IMG/VR virus record: IMGVR_UViG_3300042401_000164
Location: 1-34,205 of that record
Length of the DNA: 34,205 nucleotides
Strand: one strand, 5' to 3'
From: a virus
The translations under genes and the position numbers were made by a program. This document shows positions 1 to 4,929 of this stretch, piece by piece; positions within the stretch are counted from its first letter, which is position 1, and every line of letters begins with the position of its first letter. The notes beneath the pieces were generated by a model. That model was not told the DNA's origin, made no database searches, and worked only from the letters and a program-made list of their open reading frames with translations.

Positions 1-18
1 TTACATCAGCAAAACAAA

Positions 19-93
19 TGGTACACCTAAGGAGAATCGAACTCCTCTTTCCGCCTTGAAAGGGCAGCGTCCTAACCGATAGACGATAGGTGC
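19..93 (-). tRNA. tRNA-Glu (anticodon UUC)
   Basis: Cloverleaf with a 7-bp acceptor stem (first pair G-U), discriminator A and encoded CCA (19-21). The anticodon stem CTGCC/GGCGG holds loop CTTTCAA, giving anticodon UUC. The T loop is TTCGATT. It is the only tRNA of a second transcription unit in view, with its own sigma70-like promoter (151-178) and a boxA-like leader (98-121). More genes may follow beyond the left edge. Confidence 0.95.
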
Positions 94-97
94 AATT

Positions 98-121
98 AAC
101 TACAACAAATTTTTAAAGAAC
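98..121 (-). promoter_or_regulatory. boxA-like leader element, copy 1
   Basis: A 24-bp sequence identical to 825-848 lies just upstream of tRNA-Glu. In transcript sense it contains GTTCTTTAAAAATTTG, close to the bacterial rRNA-leader boxA (TGCTCTTTAACAAT), which binds NusB/NusE. Exact duplication ahead of both tRNA units indicates a function. The antitermination role is inferred from motif likeness. Confidence 0.55.
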
Positions 122-126
122 GTTTG

Positions 127-140
127 ATTGATTTCTCAAT
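127..140 (-). other. leader hairpin with GAAA loop
   Basis: ATTGA-GAAA-TCAAT lies within the predicted leader of the tRNA-Glu transcript, between the -10 box and the boxA-like element. It could stabilise or pace the leader RNA. It is short (5 bp), so chance is possible. Confidence 0.3.
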
Positions 141-150
141 TCATGTATGA

Positions 151-178
151 AGTATAACACAACCACATCTTTTGTCAA
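151..178 (-). promoter_or_regulatory. sigma70-type promoter of tRNA-Glu unit
   Basis: -35 TTGACA (173-178), 16-bp spacer, -10 TATACT (151-156) on the minus strand. The predicted start is near 144, followed by a small hairpin, the boxA-like repeat and tRNA-Glu. Confidence 0.8.
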
Positions 179-185
179 CCAGCAC

Positions 186-203
186 TGTTGTATTTCTACA
201 ACA
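186..203 (-). other. GAAA-tetraloop hairpin after tRNA-Cys
   Basis: TGTTGTA-GAAA-TACAACA is a perfect 7-bp stem immediately downstream of tRNA-Cys. No U-tract follows, so it is not a standard intrinsic terminator. It may mark the 3' end or a processing site of the first tRNA transcript. Confidence 0.45.
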
Positions 204-207
204 TGTT

Positions 208-283
208 TGGAGTTGGTGACAGGATTTGAACCTGCATATAACAGATTTGCAATCTGCTCCCTAGCCATTCGGGTCACACCAAC
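208..283 (-). tRNA. tRNA-Cys (anticodon GCA)
   Basis: Acceptor stem GTTGGTG/CACCAAC, discriminator U and encoded CCA (208-210). The anticodon stem GCAGA/TCTGT holds loop TTGCAAA, giving anticodon GCA. The T loop is TTCAAAT. It is the last tRNA of the first unit. Confidence 0.95.
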
Positions 284-291
284 ATAAAATC

Positions 292-383
292 TGGTACCAG
301 CGTAGGGAATCGAACCCTATCAAGAACGCTAATCTGGCGCTAAAAGGTGTATAAGACCTCTCTGACTACCAAGTCTCGCTGGC
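292..383 (-). tRNA. Unusual long-variable-arm tRNA, apparent anticodon UAU
   Basis: Acceptor stem GCCAGCG/CGCTGGT, T arm TAGGG-TTCGATT-CCCTA, discriminator A and encoded CCA (292-294). A variable arm of about 24 nt can form AGCGC/GCGTT, as in the Leu/Ser/Tyr class. The best anticodon stem, GAGGT/ACCTT, leaves loop CTTATAC, so the anticodon reads UAU (codon AUA, Ile). Ile tRNAs normally have a short variable loop. The D arm is also abnormal (GACT/AGTC with a 4-base loop, or GAC/GTC). It is either a Leu-type tRNA with a changed anticodon, a rare Ile tRNA, or a decaying gene. Confidence 0.7.
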
Positions 384-385
384 AT

Positions 386-475
386 TGGTGGAGAGTCAGG
401 GAGTCGAACCCTGTGGCCCACTTTCATGAGCCTACGGATTAGCAATCCGCTGCATTACCATCCTGCCCACTCTCC
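386..475 (-). tRNA. tRNA-Ser (anticodon GCU)
   Basis: Acceptor stem GGAGAGT/ACTCTCC with encoded CCA at 386-388. The anticodon stem GCGGA/TCCGT holds loop TTGCTAA, giving GCU. A long variable arm and T loop TTCGACT fit a serine tRNA. The discriminator is A rather than the G usual for bacterial serine tRNAs. Only two bases separate it from the next tRNA, so the pair must be cut from one precursor. Confidence 0.92.
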
Positions 476-480
476 GTTTT

Positions 481-554
481 TGGTCTGGGTAGCAAGAATC
501 GAACTTGCACTACAAGGTTCCAAACCTCGGCGACTGCCACTATCATATACCCAG
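481..554 (-). tRNA. tRNA-Pro (anticodon UGG)
   Basis: Acceptor stem CTGGGTA/TACCCAG, discriminator A and encoded CCA (481-483). The anticodon stem CGAGG/CCTTG holds loop TTTGGAA, giving UGG. The T loop is TTCGATT. It reads CCA proline codons, common in AT-rich phage genes. Confidence 0.94.
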
Positions 555-562
555 TTAAAATT

Positions 563-655
563 TGGCGGAAGACAGAGGAGTCGAACCCCATCCCTTTTTG
601 AGAGAACCTAGTTTTCAAGGCTAGTCGGCGGACCATCCCACCTGCATTATCTTCC
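563..655 (-). tRNA. tRNA-Ser (anticodon UGA)
   Basis: Acceptor stem GGAAGAT/GTCTTCC, discriminator G and encoded CCA (563-565). The anticodon loop CTTGAAA gives UGA. A long variable arm and T loop TTCGACT match serine tRNAs. The top pair of the anticodon stem is a C-A mismatch. Its first bases are part of the outer stem of the structured spacer RNA at 654-750. Confidence 0.92.
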
Positions 656-750
656 ATATTGAAACACACTATCTTCACTCACTTACGATTGTCGTAACCA
701 GCGGAAGTTGGTGACCTGCTCATGCGTCACTATAATGTGTTTGAATATGG
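654..750 (-). ncRNA. Cloverleaf-like structured spacer RNA between two tRNA genes
   Basis: The spacer between tRNA-Gln and tRNA-Ser(UGA) is closed by an imperfect 19-bp inverted repeat (654-672 with 732-750; 17 of 19 match). Inside, in transcript order, are GTGAC/GTCAC (730-726 with 715-711), a weaker ACCA/TGGT pairing (712-709 with 700-697) that competes with it for two bases, and a perfect hairpin TTACGA-CAA-TCGTAA (697-683). The outer stem includes the CCA of tRNA-Gln and the first two bases of tRNA-Ser. No T-loop consensus is present, so it is not an ordinary tRNA. T4 also makes two stable non-tRNA RNAs from its tRNA cluster, which is only a positional parallel. Confidence 0.5.
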
Positions 751-821
751 CACCCGAAATAAGAATCGAACTTATACTAACAGAGTCAAAGTCTGCTGTG
801 CTGCCACTACACCATTCGGGA
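748..821 (-). tRNA. tRNA-Gln (anticodon UUG)
   Basis: The anticodon stem GCAGA/TCTGT holds loop CTTTGAC, giving UUG. D arm GTGTAGTGGCAGCAC, T loop TTCGATT, discriminator G and encoded CCA (748-750). Position 1 is U and faces U72, an open end like the weak 1-72 pair of glutamine tRNAs. It is the first gene of the main tRNA transcript. Confidence 0.93.
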
Positions 822-824
822 ATA

Positions 825-848
825 AACTACAACAAATTTTTAAAGAAC
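825..848 (-). promoter_or_regulatory. boxA-like leader element, copy 2
   Basis: Exact 24-bp copy of 98-121, directly upstream of tRNA-Gln. In transcript sense the flank gives TTGTTCTTTAAAAATTTG. It begins within a few bases of the predicted start (near 850), so the RNA would nearly begin with boxA. Placement downstream of a sigma70-type promoter and ahead of stable RNA genes copies the layout of bacterial rRNA leaders. Confidence 0.55.
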
Positions 849-856
849 AAGTGTGT

Positions 857-884
857 ATTGTATCAGAACCAAAGATTCTGGCAA
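857..884 (-). promoter_or_regulatory. sigma70-type promoter of main tRNA cluster
   Basis: -35 TTGCCA (879-884), 16-bp spacer, -10 TACAAT (857-862). The spacer contains the inverted pair CAGAA/TTCTG. It lies just downstream of the terminator at 911-941, so the tRNA cluster is insulated from the genes before it. Confidence 0.7.
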
Positions 885-910
885 CCACTGTGTTGTATTG
901 AAACAACAAA

Positions 911-941
911 CAAAAAACCCTAGATTTTTTAGGTCTAGGGT
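911..941 (-). terminator. Intrinsic terminator
   Basis: The minus-strand stem ACCCTAGA/TCTAGGGT (934-941 with 917-924), with a 9-base loop, is followed by a T-run. It ends transcripts coming from the small unit at 972-1152 and any readthrough from the SprT-like gene. Confidence 0.9.
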
Positions 942-971
942 CTTGTGTTTGGAGTCTTTTTTAGAACTTTT

Positions 972-1091
972 TTATCCGTCCCATCCCTCATCTACACAAA
1001 ACCCGGTTGTAATCGCCCATGAGCTATCGGCGCAATTCATTGTGCGATACTCTAGTTGTAACGTAAAGGGCTTATGGGATATGAGAGACAC
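972..1091 (-). CDS. Candidate 39-aa small protein, or a small RNA
   Basis: The stretch 849-1172 has no long gene. It holds a complete small transcription unit: a promoter (1124-1152), this ORF with a GTG start, and a terminator (911-941). The frame reads MSLISHKPFTLQLEY... and ends ...CVDEGWDG, with two Cys and two Trp. The leader before GTG has only a purine-rich AGAAAG as a ribosome site. An internal ATG at codon 18 is an alternative start. The RNA also contains the bulged hairpin 1025-1049, so the product may be a noncoding RNA of roughly 200 nt. No family is recognised. Confidence 0.4.
   Translation of the reverse strand: MSLISHKPFTLQLEYRTMNCADSSWAITTGFCVDEGWDG
1025..1049 (-). other. Bulged hairpin in small transcription unit
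   Basis: TATC/GATA and GCGCA/TGTGC arms pair around a 6-base loop with one bulged base, 9 bp in all. It lies within the 39-codon ORF region, over the internal ATG. It supports an RNA-level role or control of internal initiation. Confidence 0.4.
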
Positions 1092-1123
1092 TTTTTTCTT
1101 TCTAAAAAATTAAATATGTTTGT

Positions 1124-1152
1124 ATTATATAGTAAACTTTGAGCCTTGGCAA
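1124..1152 (-). promoter_or_regulatory. sigma70-type promoter of small unit
   Basis: -35 TTGCCA (1147-1152), 17-bp spacer, -10 TATAAT (1124-1129). The predicted start is near 1117. No recognised gene lies between it and the terminator at 911-941, so it must serve a small RNA or protein. Confidence 0.75.
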
Positions 1153-1172
1153 GCGGTTTTTTAAAAATATTT

Positions 1173-1685
1173 TTAAGATTTTATTTTCCAACGGATTGAT
1201 TGTTTAACTATTGGTTCTCCAGGGTTAACAAAATCTTCAAATATTTCCCAGAGATGTTCTGAAATTGCAAACTTTGTTAGTAGTCCAGTCTCACGGCCAT
1301 ATGCATCTATTTCCCATGGTTGCACCCAATAGTCCACTTTGTCAGAATTGATCCTTTTACCCCGCCACTTGGTCAGCTGGTCGTTGGTTTCATTTTGAAT
1401 GTACTGTTTGACATGAACCATTTCATGGGCCAGTGTTTCTAGTATTCTTCTGGACCCAATGCCTGGATGAATCTCTATCAAAAATTGTCTTGGTTTGTTT
1501 CTTGTATTGTATTCTTTAACACTTGCAAACCCATATTCTTGTATGGATTCATCAAATTTAATTTCAGTAAAACAGTTGTTTCGTATTCTGGTGTTAGGCA
1601 CAAGTTCTTTGGCGTAGAATTGGGCAGCTCTTTCTACAAAAGGCTTGAAGTCTTTGTCTGGACAATTCACTACCCTAACACGCAT
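1173..1685 (-). CDS. SprT-like zinc metallopeptidase family protein
   Basis: This 170-aa protein carries HEMVH at about residues 87-91, the HExxH zinc motif of SprT/Spartan-like proteins, followed by conserved-looking aromatic residues (WRGKRI, YWVQPWEIDAYGRE). SprT-like proteins are found in many T4-like phages, where their substrate is unknown. Cellular Spartan proteases digest DNA-protein crosslinks. The start chosen is the ATG at 1685, because AAAGGAG lies 5 bases upstream; a start six codons earlier would place that site inside the gene. It is the last gene of the unit starting at the promoter 2542-2570. Confidence 0.75.
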   Translation of the reverse strand: MRVRVVNCPDKDFKPFVERAAQFYAKELVPNTRIRNNCFTEIKFDESIQEYGFASVKEYNTRNKPRQFLIEIHPGIGSRRILETLAHEMVHVKQYIQNETNDQLTKWRGKRINSDKVDYWVQPWEIDAYGRETGLLTKFAISEHLWEIFEDFVNPGEPIVKQSIRWKIKS

Positions 1686-1697
1686 GGGAACTCCTTT

Positions 1698-1711
1698 GGA
1701 CAATAATGTCC
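1698..1711 (-). other. Hairpin beside the SprT-like gene's ribosome site
   Basis: GGACA-TTAT-TGTCC folds immediately upstream of AAAGGAG. It may keep the ribosome site exposed or limit readthrough from the dCMP deaminase gene. It is small, so the role is uncertain. Confidence 0.3.
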
Positions 1712-1728
1712 CAGGCTTATTTAGAGAT

Positions 1729-2247
1729 TCACATCTTTTCCACTTTCACTCCTGCTTTATCCAAGAATTGTAAGCCATCTTGGATACGATAACTATTGCG
1801 ATAATAAACACTATTGATACCAGATTGGTAAACAAGCTTGGCACAGTCCAAACAAGGTGCATGAGTAACAAAGAGATGAGCCCCAAGGCCAGATTCATTC
1901 GATCTTGCCAGCTTAGCGATTGCATTAGTTTCTGCATGAAGAACCTCCGGTTTTGTTTTTAACTTATAACGAAGCCATGGAAGGTCTTCAGTTTTTGGTA
2001 ACTGTTGTTCACTCCATGGCCACTGTTCTTCAATTTCTTCAGGTGACAACCAACCACCCGCCGTTTGGTCCATGTATTCTTTATCTTCACAGTTGTTATC
2101 CCAACCAGATGGCATACCATTGTATCCAATAGATATAATTCTATCATCTTTCACTATAATTGCGCCAACATGAAGGCGTCTGGCGGAAGACAGTTCTGCA
2201 AAAGTCTCTGCCACCTTCATATAAGCATCACGAAATTTTTGTTTCAC
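1729..2247 (-). CDS. cd: dCMP deaminase
   Basis: This 172-aa cytidine/deoxycytidylate deaminase resembles T4 Cd (193 aa). It converts dCMP to dUMP, supplying dTMP synthesis and setting the nucleotide balance for phage DNA. The zinc site is visible as HAE at about 104-106 and PCLDC at about 131-135. The N-terminal GYNGMPSG stretch is typical. The start is GTG at 2247; no ATG precedes the conserved N-terminal helix, and the ribosome site is weak. It starts 14 bases after the CCA of the tRNA at 2262-2336, so the mRNA must be cut by tRNA processing or read through it. Confidence 0.92.
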   Translation of the reverse strand: MKQKFRDAYMKVAETFAELSSARRLHVGAIIVKDDRIISIGYNGMPSGWDNNCEDKEYMDQTAGGWLSPEEIEEQWPWSEQQLPKTEDLPWLRYKLKTKPEVLHAETNAIAKLARSNESGLGAHLFVTHAPCLDCAKLVYQSGINSVYYRNSYRIQDGLQFLDKAGVKVEKM

Positions 2248-2261
2248 ATATCACTTTCAAT

Positions 2262-2336
2262 TGGTGCCCACAGAGGGAATTGAACCCCCACTCAAGGAAT
2301 TATGAGTTCCCTGCTTTACCATTAAGCTATATGGGC
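2262..2336 (-). tRNA. tRNA with CAU anticodon (Met or Ile2)
   Basis: Acceptor stem GCCCATA/TGTGGGC, discriminator A and encoded CCA (2262-2264). The anticodon stem GGGAA/TTCCT holds loop CTCATAA, giving CAU. The T loop is TTCAATT. It could be elongator Met or the lysidine-modified Ile tRNA for AUA; sequence alone does not decide, though T4 carries an Ile(CAU). It is set apart from the main tRNA cluster and squeezed between two protein genes, with one base to the stop of the upstream gene. Confidence 0.92.
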
Positions 2337-2337
2337 G

Positions 2338-2532
2338 TTATTTAACATATTCTAAAGAATCTTTACGCATCCATTTTAACATGCGGCCTCTAGGAATAGG
2401 TATCTGTTCCGCCACAGGCAGAAATAGTACACCATCAATCTCTTTGGGATCCCAATCAGATTGAGTAAAATAGATTTCACTTGGGTTCAAGCGGTTGCGT
2501 AATTTGCGAATGGAAGTTTTAACAGTTTTCAT
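2338..2532 (-). CDS. Small basic protein of unknown function
   Basis: This 64-aa protein has a basic N-terminus (MKTVKTSIRKLRNRLNP) and a C-terminal half with LFLPVAEQIPIPRGRMLKWMRKD. No family is recognised. The ATG at 2532 is only about 3 bases from the predicted start of the exact-consensus promoter at 2542-2570, so the mRNA would be nearly leaderless; no Shine-Dalgarno site is visible. Being first under so strong a promoter suggests immediate-early expression, and the basic character would fit nucleic-acid binding, both inferences. Confidence 0.65.
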   Translation of the reverse strand: MKTVKTSIRKLRNRLNPSEIYFTQSDWDPKEIDGVLFLPVAEQIPIPRGRMLKWMRKDSLEYVK

Positions 2533-2541
2533 AATGACACC

Positions 2542-2570
2542 ATTATACAACAAAAAAAGGGGTCTGTCAA
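2542..2570 (-). promoter_or_regulatory. Exact-consensus sigma70 promoter fused to a terminator
   Basis: -35 TTGACA (2565-2570), 17-bp spacer, -10 TATAAT (2542-2547): all 12 hexamer bases match. The -35 hexamer is exactly the loop of the terminator hairpin at 2557-2578, and the spacer contains that hairpin's 3' arm and T-run. It drives the 64-aa gene, tRNA(CAU), dCMP deaminase and the SprT-like gene. Confidence 0.9.
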
Positions 2571-2578
2571 GACCCCTT
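2552..2578 (-). terminator. Intrinsic terminator overlapping a promoter
   Basis: A perfect 8-bp stem AAGGGGTC/GACCCCTT has loop TTGACA and is followed by a run of T residues. It ends transcripts from the Hsp20 unit. The same bases form the -35 box and spacer of the next promoter. Confidence 0.92.
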
Positions 2579-2582
2579 ATGG

Positions 2583-2669
2583 TTATCTACCTTTTAAGGT
2601 ACGGTCTGACCTGTGTTTCTTGATAGCCTCTATGGCTTCCAATATACTTGAAAATAGTTTTTTAAACAT
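2583..2669 (-). CDS. 28-aa small protein downstream of Hsp20
   Basis: The frame MFKKLFSSILEAIEAIKKHR... ends SDRTLKGR. Its ATG overlaps the stop of the Hsp20 gene (TAATG), and AAGGA lies about 6 bases upstream within the Hsp20 gene, so translation is probably coupled. The terminator follows at once. The sequence predicts a short amphipathic, basic helix. No family is recognised, and its short length is the main doubt. Confidence 0.5.
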   Translation of the reverse strand: MFKKLFSSILEAIEAIKKHRSDRTLKGR

Positions 2670-3109
2670 TAGTCTTCCTTTGTTTGAATGGAAATTTTCT
2701 TGATGGCGTCTTGAGCCTTCACCATATTTTCCAACCACACCTTAAGCATACCATTAACCAATTCAGCATTTTTAATTTCAATCGTATCCTTCAATGTGAA
2801 GGTGCGTTCAAATGCACGGTTGGCAATACCTTTGTAGAGATAGTCCTGGTTATCATCCTCTTTAGAGGCACCTTTGATGGCCAACTTATTACCTTCCATG
2901 GTAATTTCAATATCAGATTTTCCAAATCCAGCAACAGCCATTTCGATGACGAACTTGTTGTCTTTGATTTGTTTGATATTGTATGGGGGATAAGTTGGTA
3001 CAGATTTCGCAATATCTTTGGTTGCAGCTTGCAACATATCGGTAATCTGGTCTAGACCAATCATGTTTGGGTACAGTTGGTCGAATTTTGGAAACAGTAA
3101 TCCTGTCAT
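2669..3109 (-). CDS. Hsp20/IbpA-like small heat-shock protein
   Basis: This 146-aa alpha-crystallin-type chaperone resembles bacterial IbpA: YPPYNI near residue 43, AVAGFGKSDIEI in the core, and GIANRAFERTF followed by the NGMLKVWLE stretch. Such proteins hold unfolding proteins and prevent aggregation; T4-like marine phages often carry one. The start is the ATG at 3109 with AAGGAG 6 bases upstream. Expression is probably strong: an exact-consensus sigma70 promoter and a late-type TATAAATA both lie just upstream (3169-3197). It forms a unit with the 28-aa gene. Confidence 0.9.
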   Translation of the reverse strand: MTGLLFPKFDQLYPNMIGLDQITDMLQAATKDIAKSVPTYPPYNIKQIKDNKFVIEMAVAGFGKSDIEITMEGNKLAIKGASKEDDNQDYLYKGIANRAFERTFTLKDTIEIKNAELVNGMLKVWLENMVKAQDAIKKISIQTKED

Positions 3110-3141
3110 AGTTTTCTCCTTAAAAAGCAAGATTAAAAAAT

Positions 3142-3163
3142 TGCCGCCTCAAAGAGCACGGCA
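3142..3163 (-). promoter_or_regulatory. 5'-terminal hairpin with U-run in Hsp20 leader
   Basis: TGCCG/CGGCA (3159-3163 with 3142-3146) plus inner CTC/GAG folds right at the predicted RNA start (near 3162) and is followed by six T residues. It could stabilise the 5' end of the mRNA or act as an early terminator/attenuator. Confidence 0.45.
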
Positions 3164-3168
3164 CCATT

Positions 3169-3197
3169 ATTATAGTATTATTTATACAGGTTGTCAA
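3169..3197 (-). promoter_or_regulatory. Exact-consensus sigma70 promoter with embedded late promoter
   Basis: -35 TTGACA (3192-3197), 17-bp spacer, -10 TATAAT (3169-3174), 12 of 12. The spacer contains TATAAATA (3179-3186), the exact T4 late promoter read by gp55. The regA stop codon TGA lies inside the -35 box. The Hsp20 gene could thus be transcribed early and late. Confidence 0.85.
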
Positions 3198-3601
3198 GCT
3201 GGTTGTGGTTTTTTACCAATATTGTACTTTGGAGTTAATTGCCACTCATTCTTCTCTTTATGAGAAAGAATCTTTACCTGTGAAAGAAAGATAGGTGCAG
3301 GTACCTCGGTCTGTTTCTTGTTGACAATCTTTACTAGACCCCAATCTTCCAATAGGTTTGCAATAGCATTCCTACGTGATAGATCATTTTCGGTAATGTC
3401 GGTTGGTTTACCATCTAGGGCAAACAACTCTTTGAAATGTACCACATAGTATTGACCACGTTTGTGGAGTATGTGGCAAGATTGATATAGTGTCTTGTCC
3501 TTCTTGGACGCAACACCGATCCGTGTCAGTGTTTCACGAACTTTTAAAAAATCATCTTTTTCATCCAATGTCACTTCAACTAGGTCTTTAATGTCTATCA
3601 T
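3194..3601 (-). CDS. regA: RegA translational repressor
   Basis: This 135-aa protein is strongly T4 RegA-like (122 aa), matching ETLTRIGVASKKDKTLYQSCHIL, YYVVHFKEL, LLEDWGLV and the C-terminal W.L.PKYNIG. RegA binds the start regions of early phage mRNAs, including its own and those of clamp and clamp-loader genes, and shuts off their translation late. Its ATG overlaps the end of gene 62 by 14 bases. Unlike T4, gene 43 (DNA polymerase) does not follow; Hsp20 does. The C-terminus has a short extra tail (GKKPQPA). Confidence 0.95.
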   Translation of the reverse strand: MIDIKDLVEVTLDEKDDFLKVRETLTRIGVASKKDKTLYQSCHILHKRGQYYVVHFKELFALDGKPTDITENDLSRRNAIANLLEDWGLVKIVNKKQTEVPAPIFLSQVKILSHKEKNEWQLTPKYNIGKKPQPA

Positions 3602-3977
3602 TATTCTTCACTCCGCCTGTATCTATTTTTGTTTTTATATCAGCGATTTGTTCATCAGTAAGAATACGAAGGGCTTCTTTAGCCTTGGCGTTTGAATAAC
3701 CAAAATAGATTTTCACACACTCAATATTCCTATCAGAATCGGCTTTTTGCCACGGAACAAACTTCCGTTTCATGGGCCTGATACTATTTAGAAGATACTG
3801 GTATTGCATGTCCTTGTCCAGACCAGGCCACATGTTGATTTCGTTAACAAACAACACGCAATCCAGGTGATTAGATAAAGACCTGTTGATTAGAAATGGA
3901 GCATAATCCTTGAAATCTAAGTCACCTTCTGGTGTCTTTTTTCTTAGGATGAAATCAGCATAGTCGAACGGACTCAT
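3588..3977 (-). CDS. 62: Clamp loader small subunit gp62
   Basis: This 129-aa protein sits between gene 44 and regA exactly as gp62 does in T4. It is shorter than T4 gp62 (187 aa), like other divergent T4-like versions. The family joins four gp44 subunits to load the gp45 ring onto primer-template DNA. Recognisable stretches are DYAPFLINRSLSNHLDC, MQYQYLLNSIRPMKRKF and the C-terminal helix with ILTDEQI. The start ATG overlaps the gene 44 stop (ATGA), indicating coupled translation for a fixed subunit ratio. Identification rests on context as much as sequence. Confidence 0.85.
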   Translation of the reverse strand: MSPFDYADFILRKKTPEGDLDFKDYAPFLINRSLSNHLDCVLFVNEINMWPGLDKDMQYQYLLNSIRPMKRKFVPWQKADSDRNIECVKIYFGYSNAKAKEALRILTDEQIADIKTKIDTGGVKNNDRH

Positions 3978-4909
3978 TTGAATTCACATTCAACCATAAG
4001 TTCCGTCAAACAAGCAATCAAATTGATTTCATGGTCTGCAACAAAGGCCGATTGATATTGATACTTGGCCAATATCAGAACCATTTGTGGTACAGAGTTT
4101 GGTTTTAATTTGTCATACAATGAATCATAGATGTTTCTAAATATTCTGGTAACGTCATTGTCGAGGTTGTTTGTAACCCATTTTCGACAAGAAGCAAAGT
4201 CCTTGTTCATAATAGAAGACACCAGCTCATTCATCTGCACATCAGAAACCGATGCAAGAATGCCTTTGTCGATTGTACCACTAACACTGTAACGCTGCAA
4301 TTCATTAAGAACACGGCGGTTGTCAGGAAAGTGTTTGGTGATAACGGCAGCGACCACGGCTTTGTCGTAGGTTATACCTTCTTGTTCCAGAATCCACTCA
4401 GCACGTTTAAAGAAAGCCGCAGCCATCTTTTGTTTACTGCCATTGATTTTGAAGTCAACAACAGTACAACGAGAATGGATTGGATCAATGATTCTGTTCT
4501 TAAAGTTACATGTGAAGATGAAAGAACAGTTGGATGCAAACTCCTCAATCGCACCACGCATGGCAGGTTGAGTTGAATTTGGATTTAGATAGTCCGCTTC
4601 GTCAATGATGACAACCTTGCGGCCGCCTGACAAGGACATGGATGATGCGTAGTTTTTGATTTTGTTCCGTAGAACATCGATACCCGATTCATCTGAACCG
4701 TTAATCATAATATAATCACAACCGACTTCTTCACAGAGAGCCTTTGCAATTGTAGTTTTACCGACACCAGCAGAACCCGCCAACAAGAGATTGGGAATCT
4801 CTTTACGGTTTACATACTCCTGAAATGTTGACTTGATACCATCAGGAAGAATACAATCTTCAATGGTTTTAGGACGATACTTCTCCACCCACAAAATGTG
4901 TTGCGACAT
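3974..4909 (-). CDS. 44: Clamp loader AAA+ ATPase gp44
   Basis: This 311-aa protein is close to T4 gp44 (319 aa). Walker A GSAGVGKTT lies near residue 45, Walker B VVIIDEAD near 100, and the SRC motif of clamp loaders appears in HSRCTVVDF. It uses ATP to open the gp45 clamp and place it at primer ends together with gp62. GGAG lies 7 bases upstream of the ATG. A spacer of about 20 bases separates it from the unknown gene upstream. Confidence 0.97.
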   Translation of the reverse strand: MSQHILWVEKYRPKTIEDCILPDGIKSTFQEYVNRKEIPNLLLAGSAGVGKTTIAKALCEEVGCDYIMINGSDESGIDVLRNKIKNYASSMSLSGGRKVVIIDEADYLNPNSTQPAMRGAIEEFASNCSFIFTCNFKNRIIDPIHSRCTVVDFKINGSKQKMAAAFFKRAEWILEQEGITYDKAVVAAVITKHFPDNRRVLNELQRYSVSGTIDKGILASVSDVQMNELVSSIMNKDFASCRKWVTNNLDNDVTRIFRNIYDSLYDKLKPNSVPQMVLILAKYQYQSAFVADHEINLIACLTELMVECEFK

Positions 4910-4929
4910 TCAAATTCTCCATAATATAA

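Noticed and set aside
426-678. Open frames on both strands across the tRNA cluster
   Set aside because: They run through clear tRNA genes with intact cloverleaf folds, so they are chance frames.
1150-1172. AT palindrome (TTAAAAATATTTTTAA) after the SprT-like gene as a terminator
   Set aside because: The stem has no G/C pairs and would be too weak; the terminator at 911-941 serves instead.
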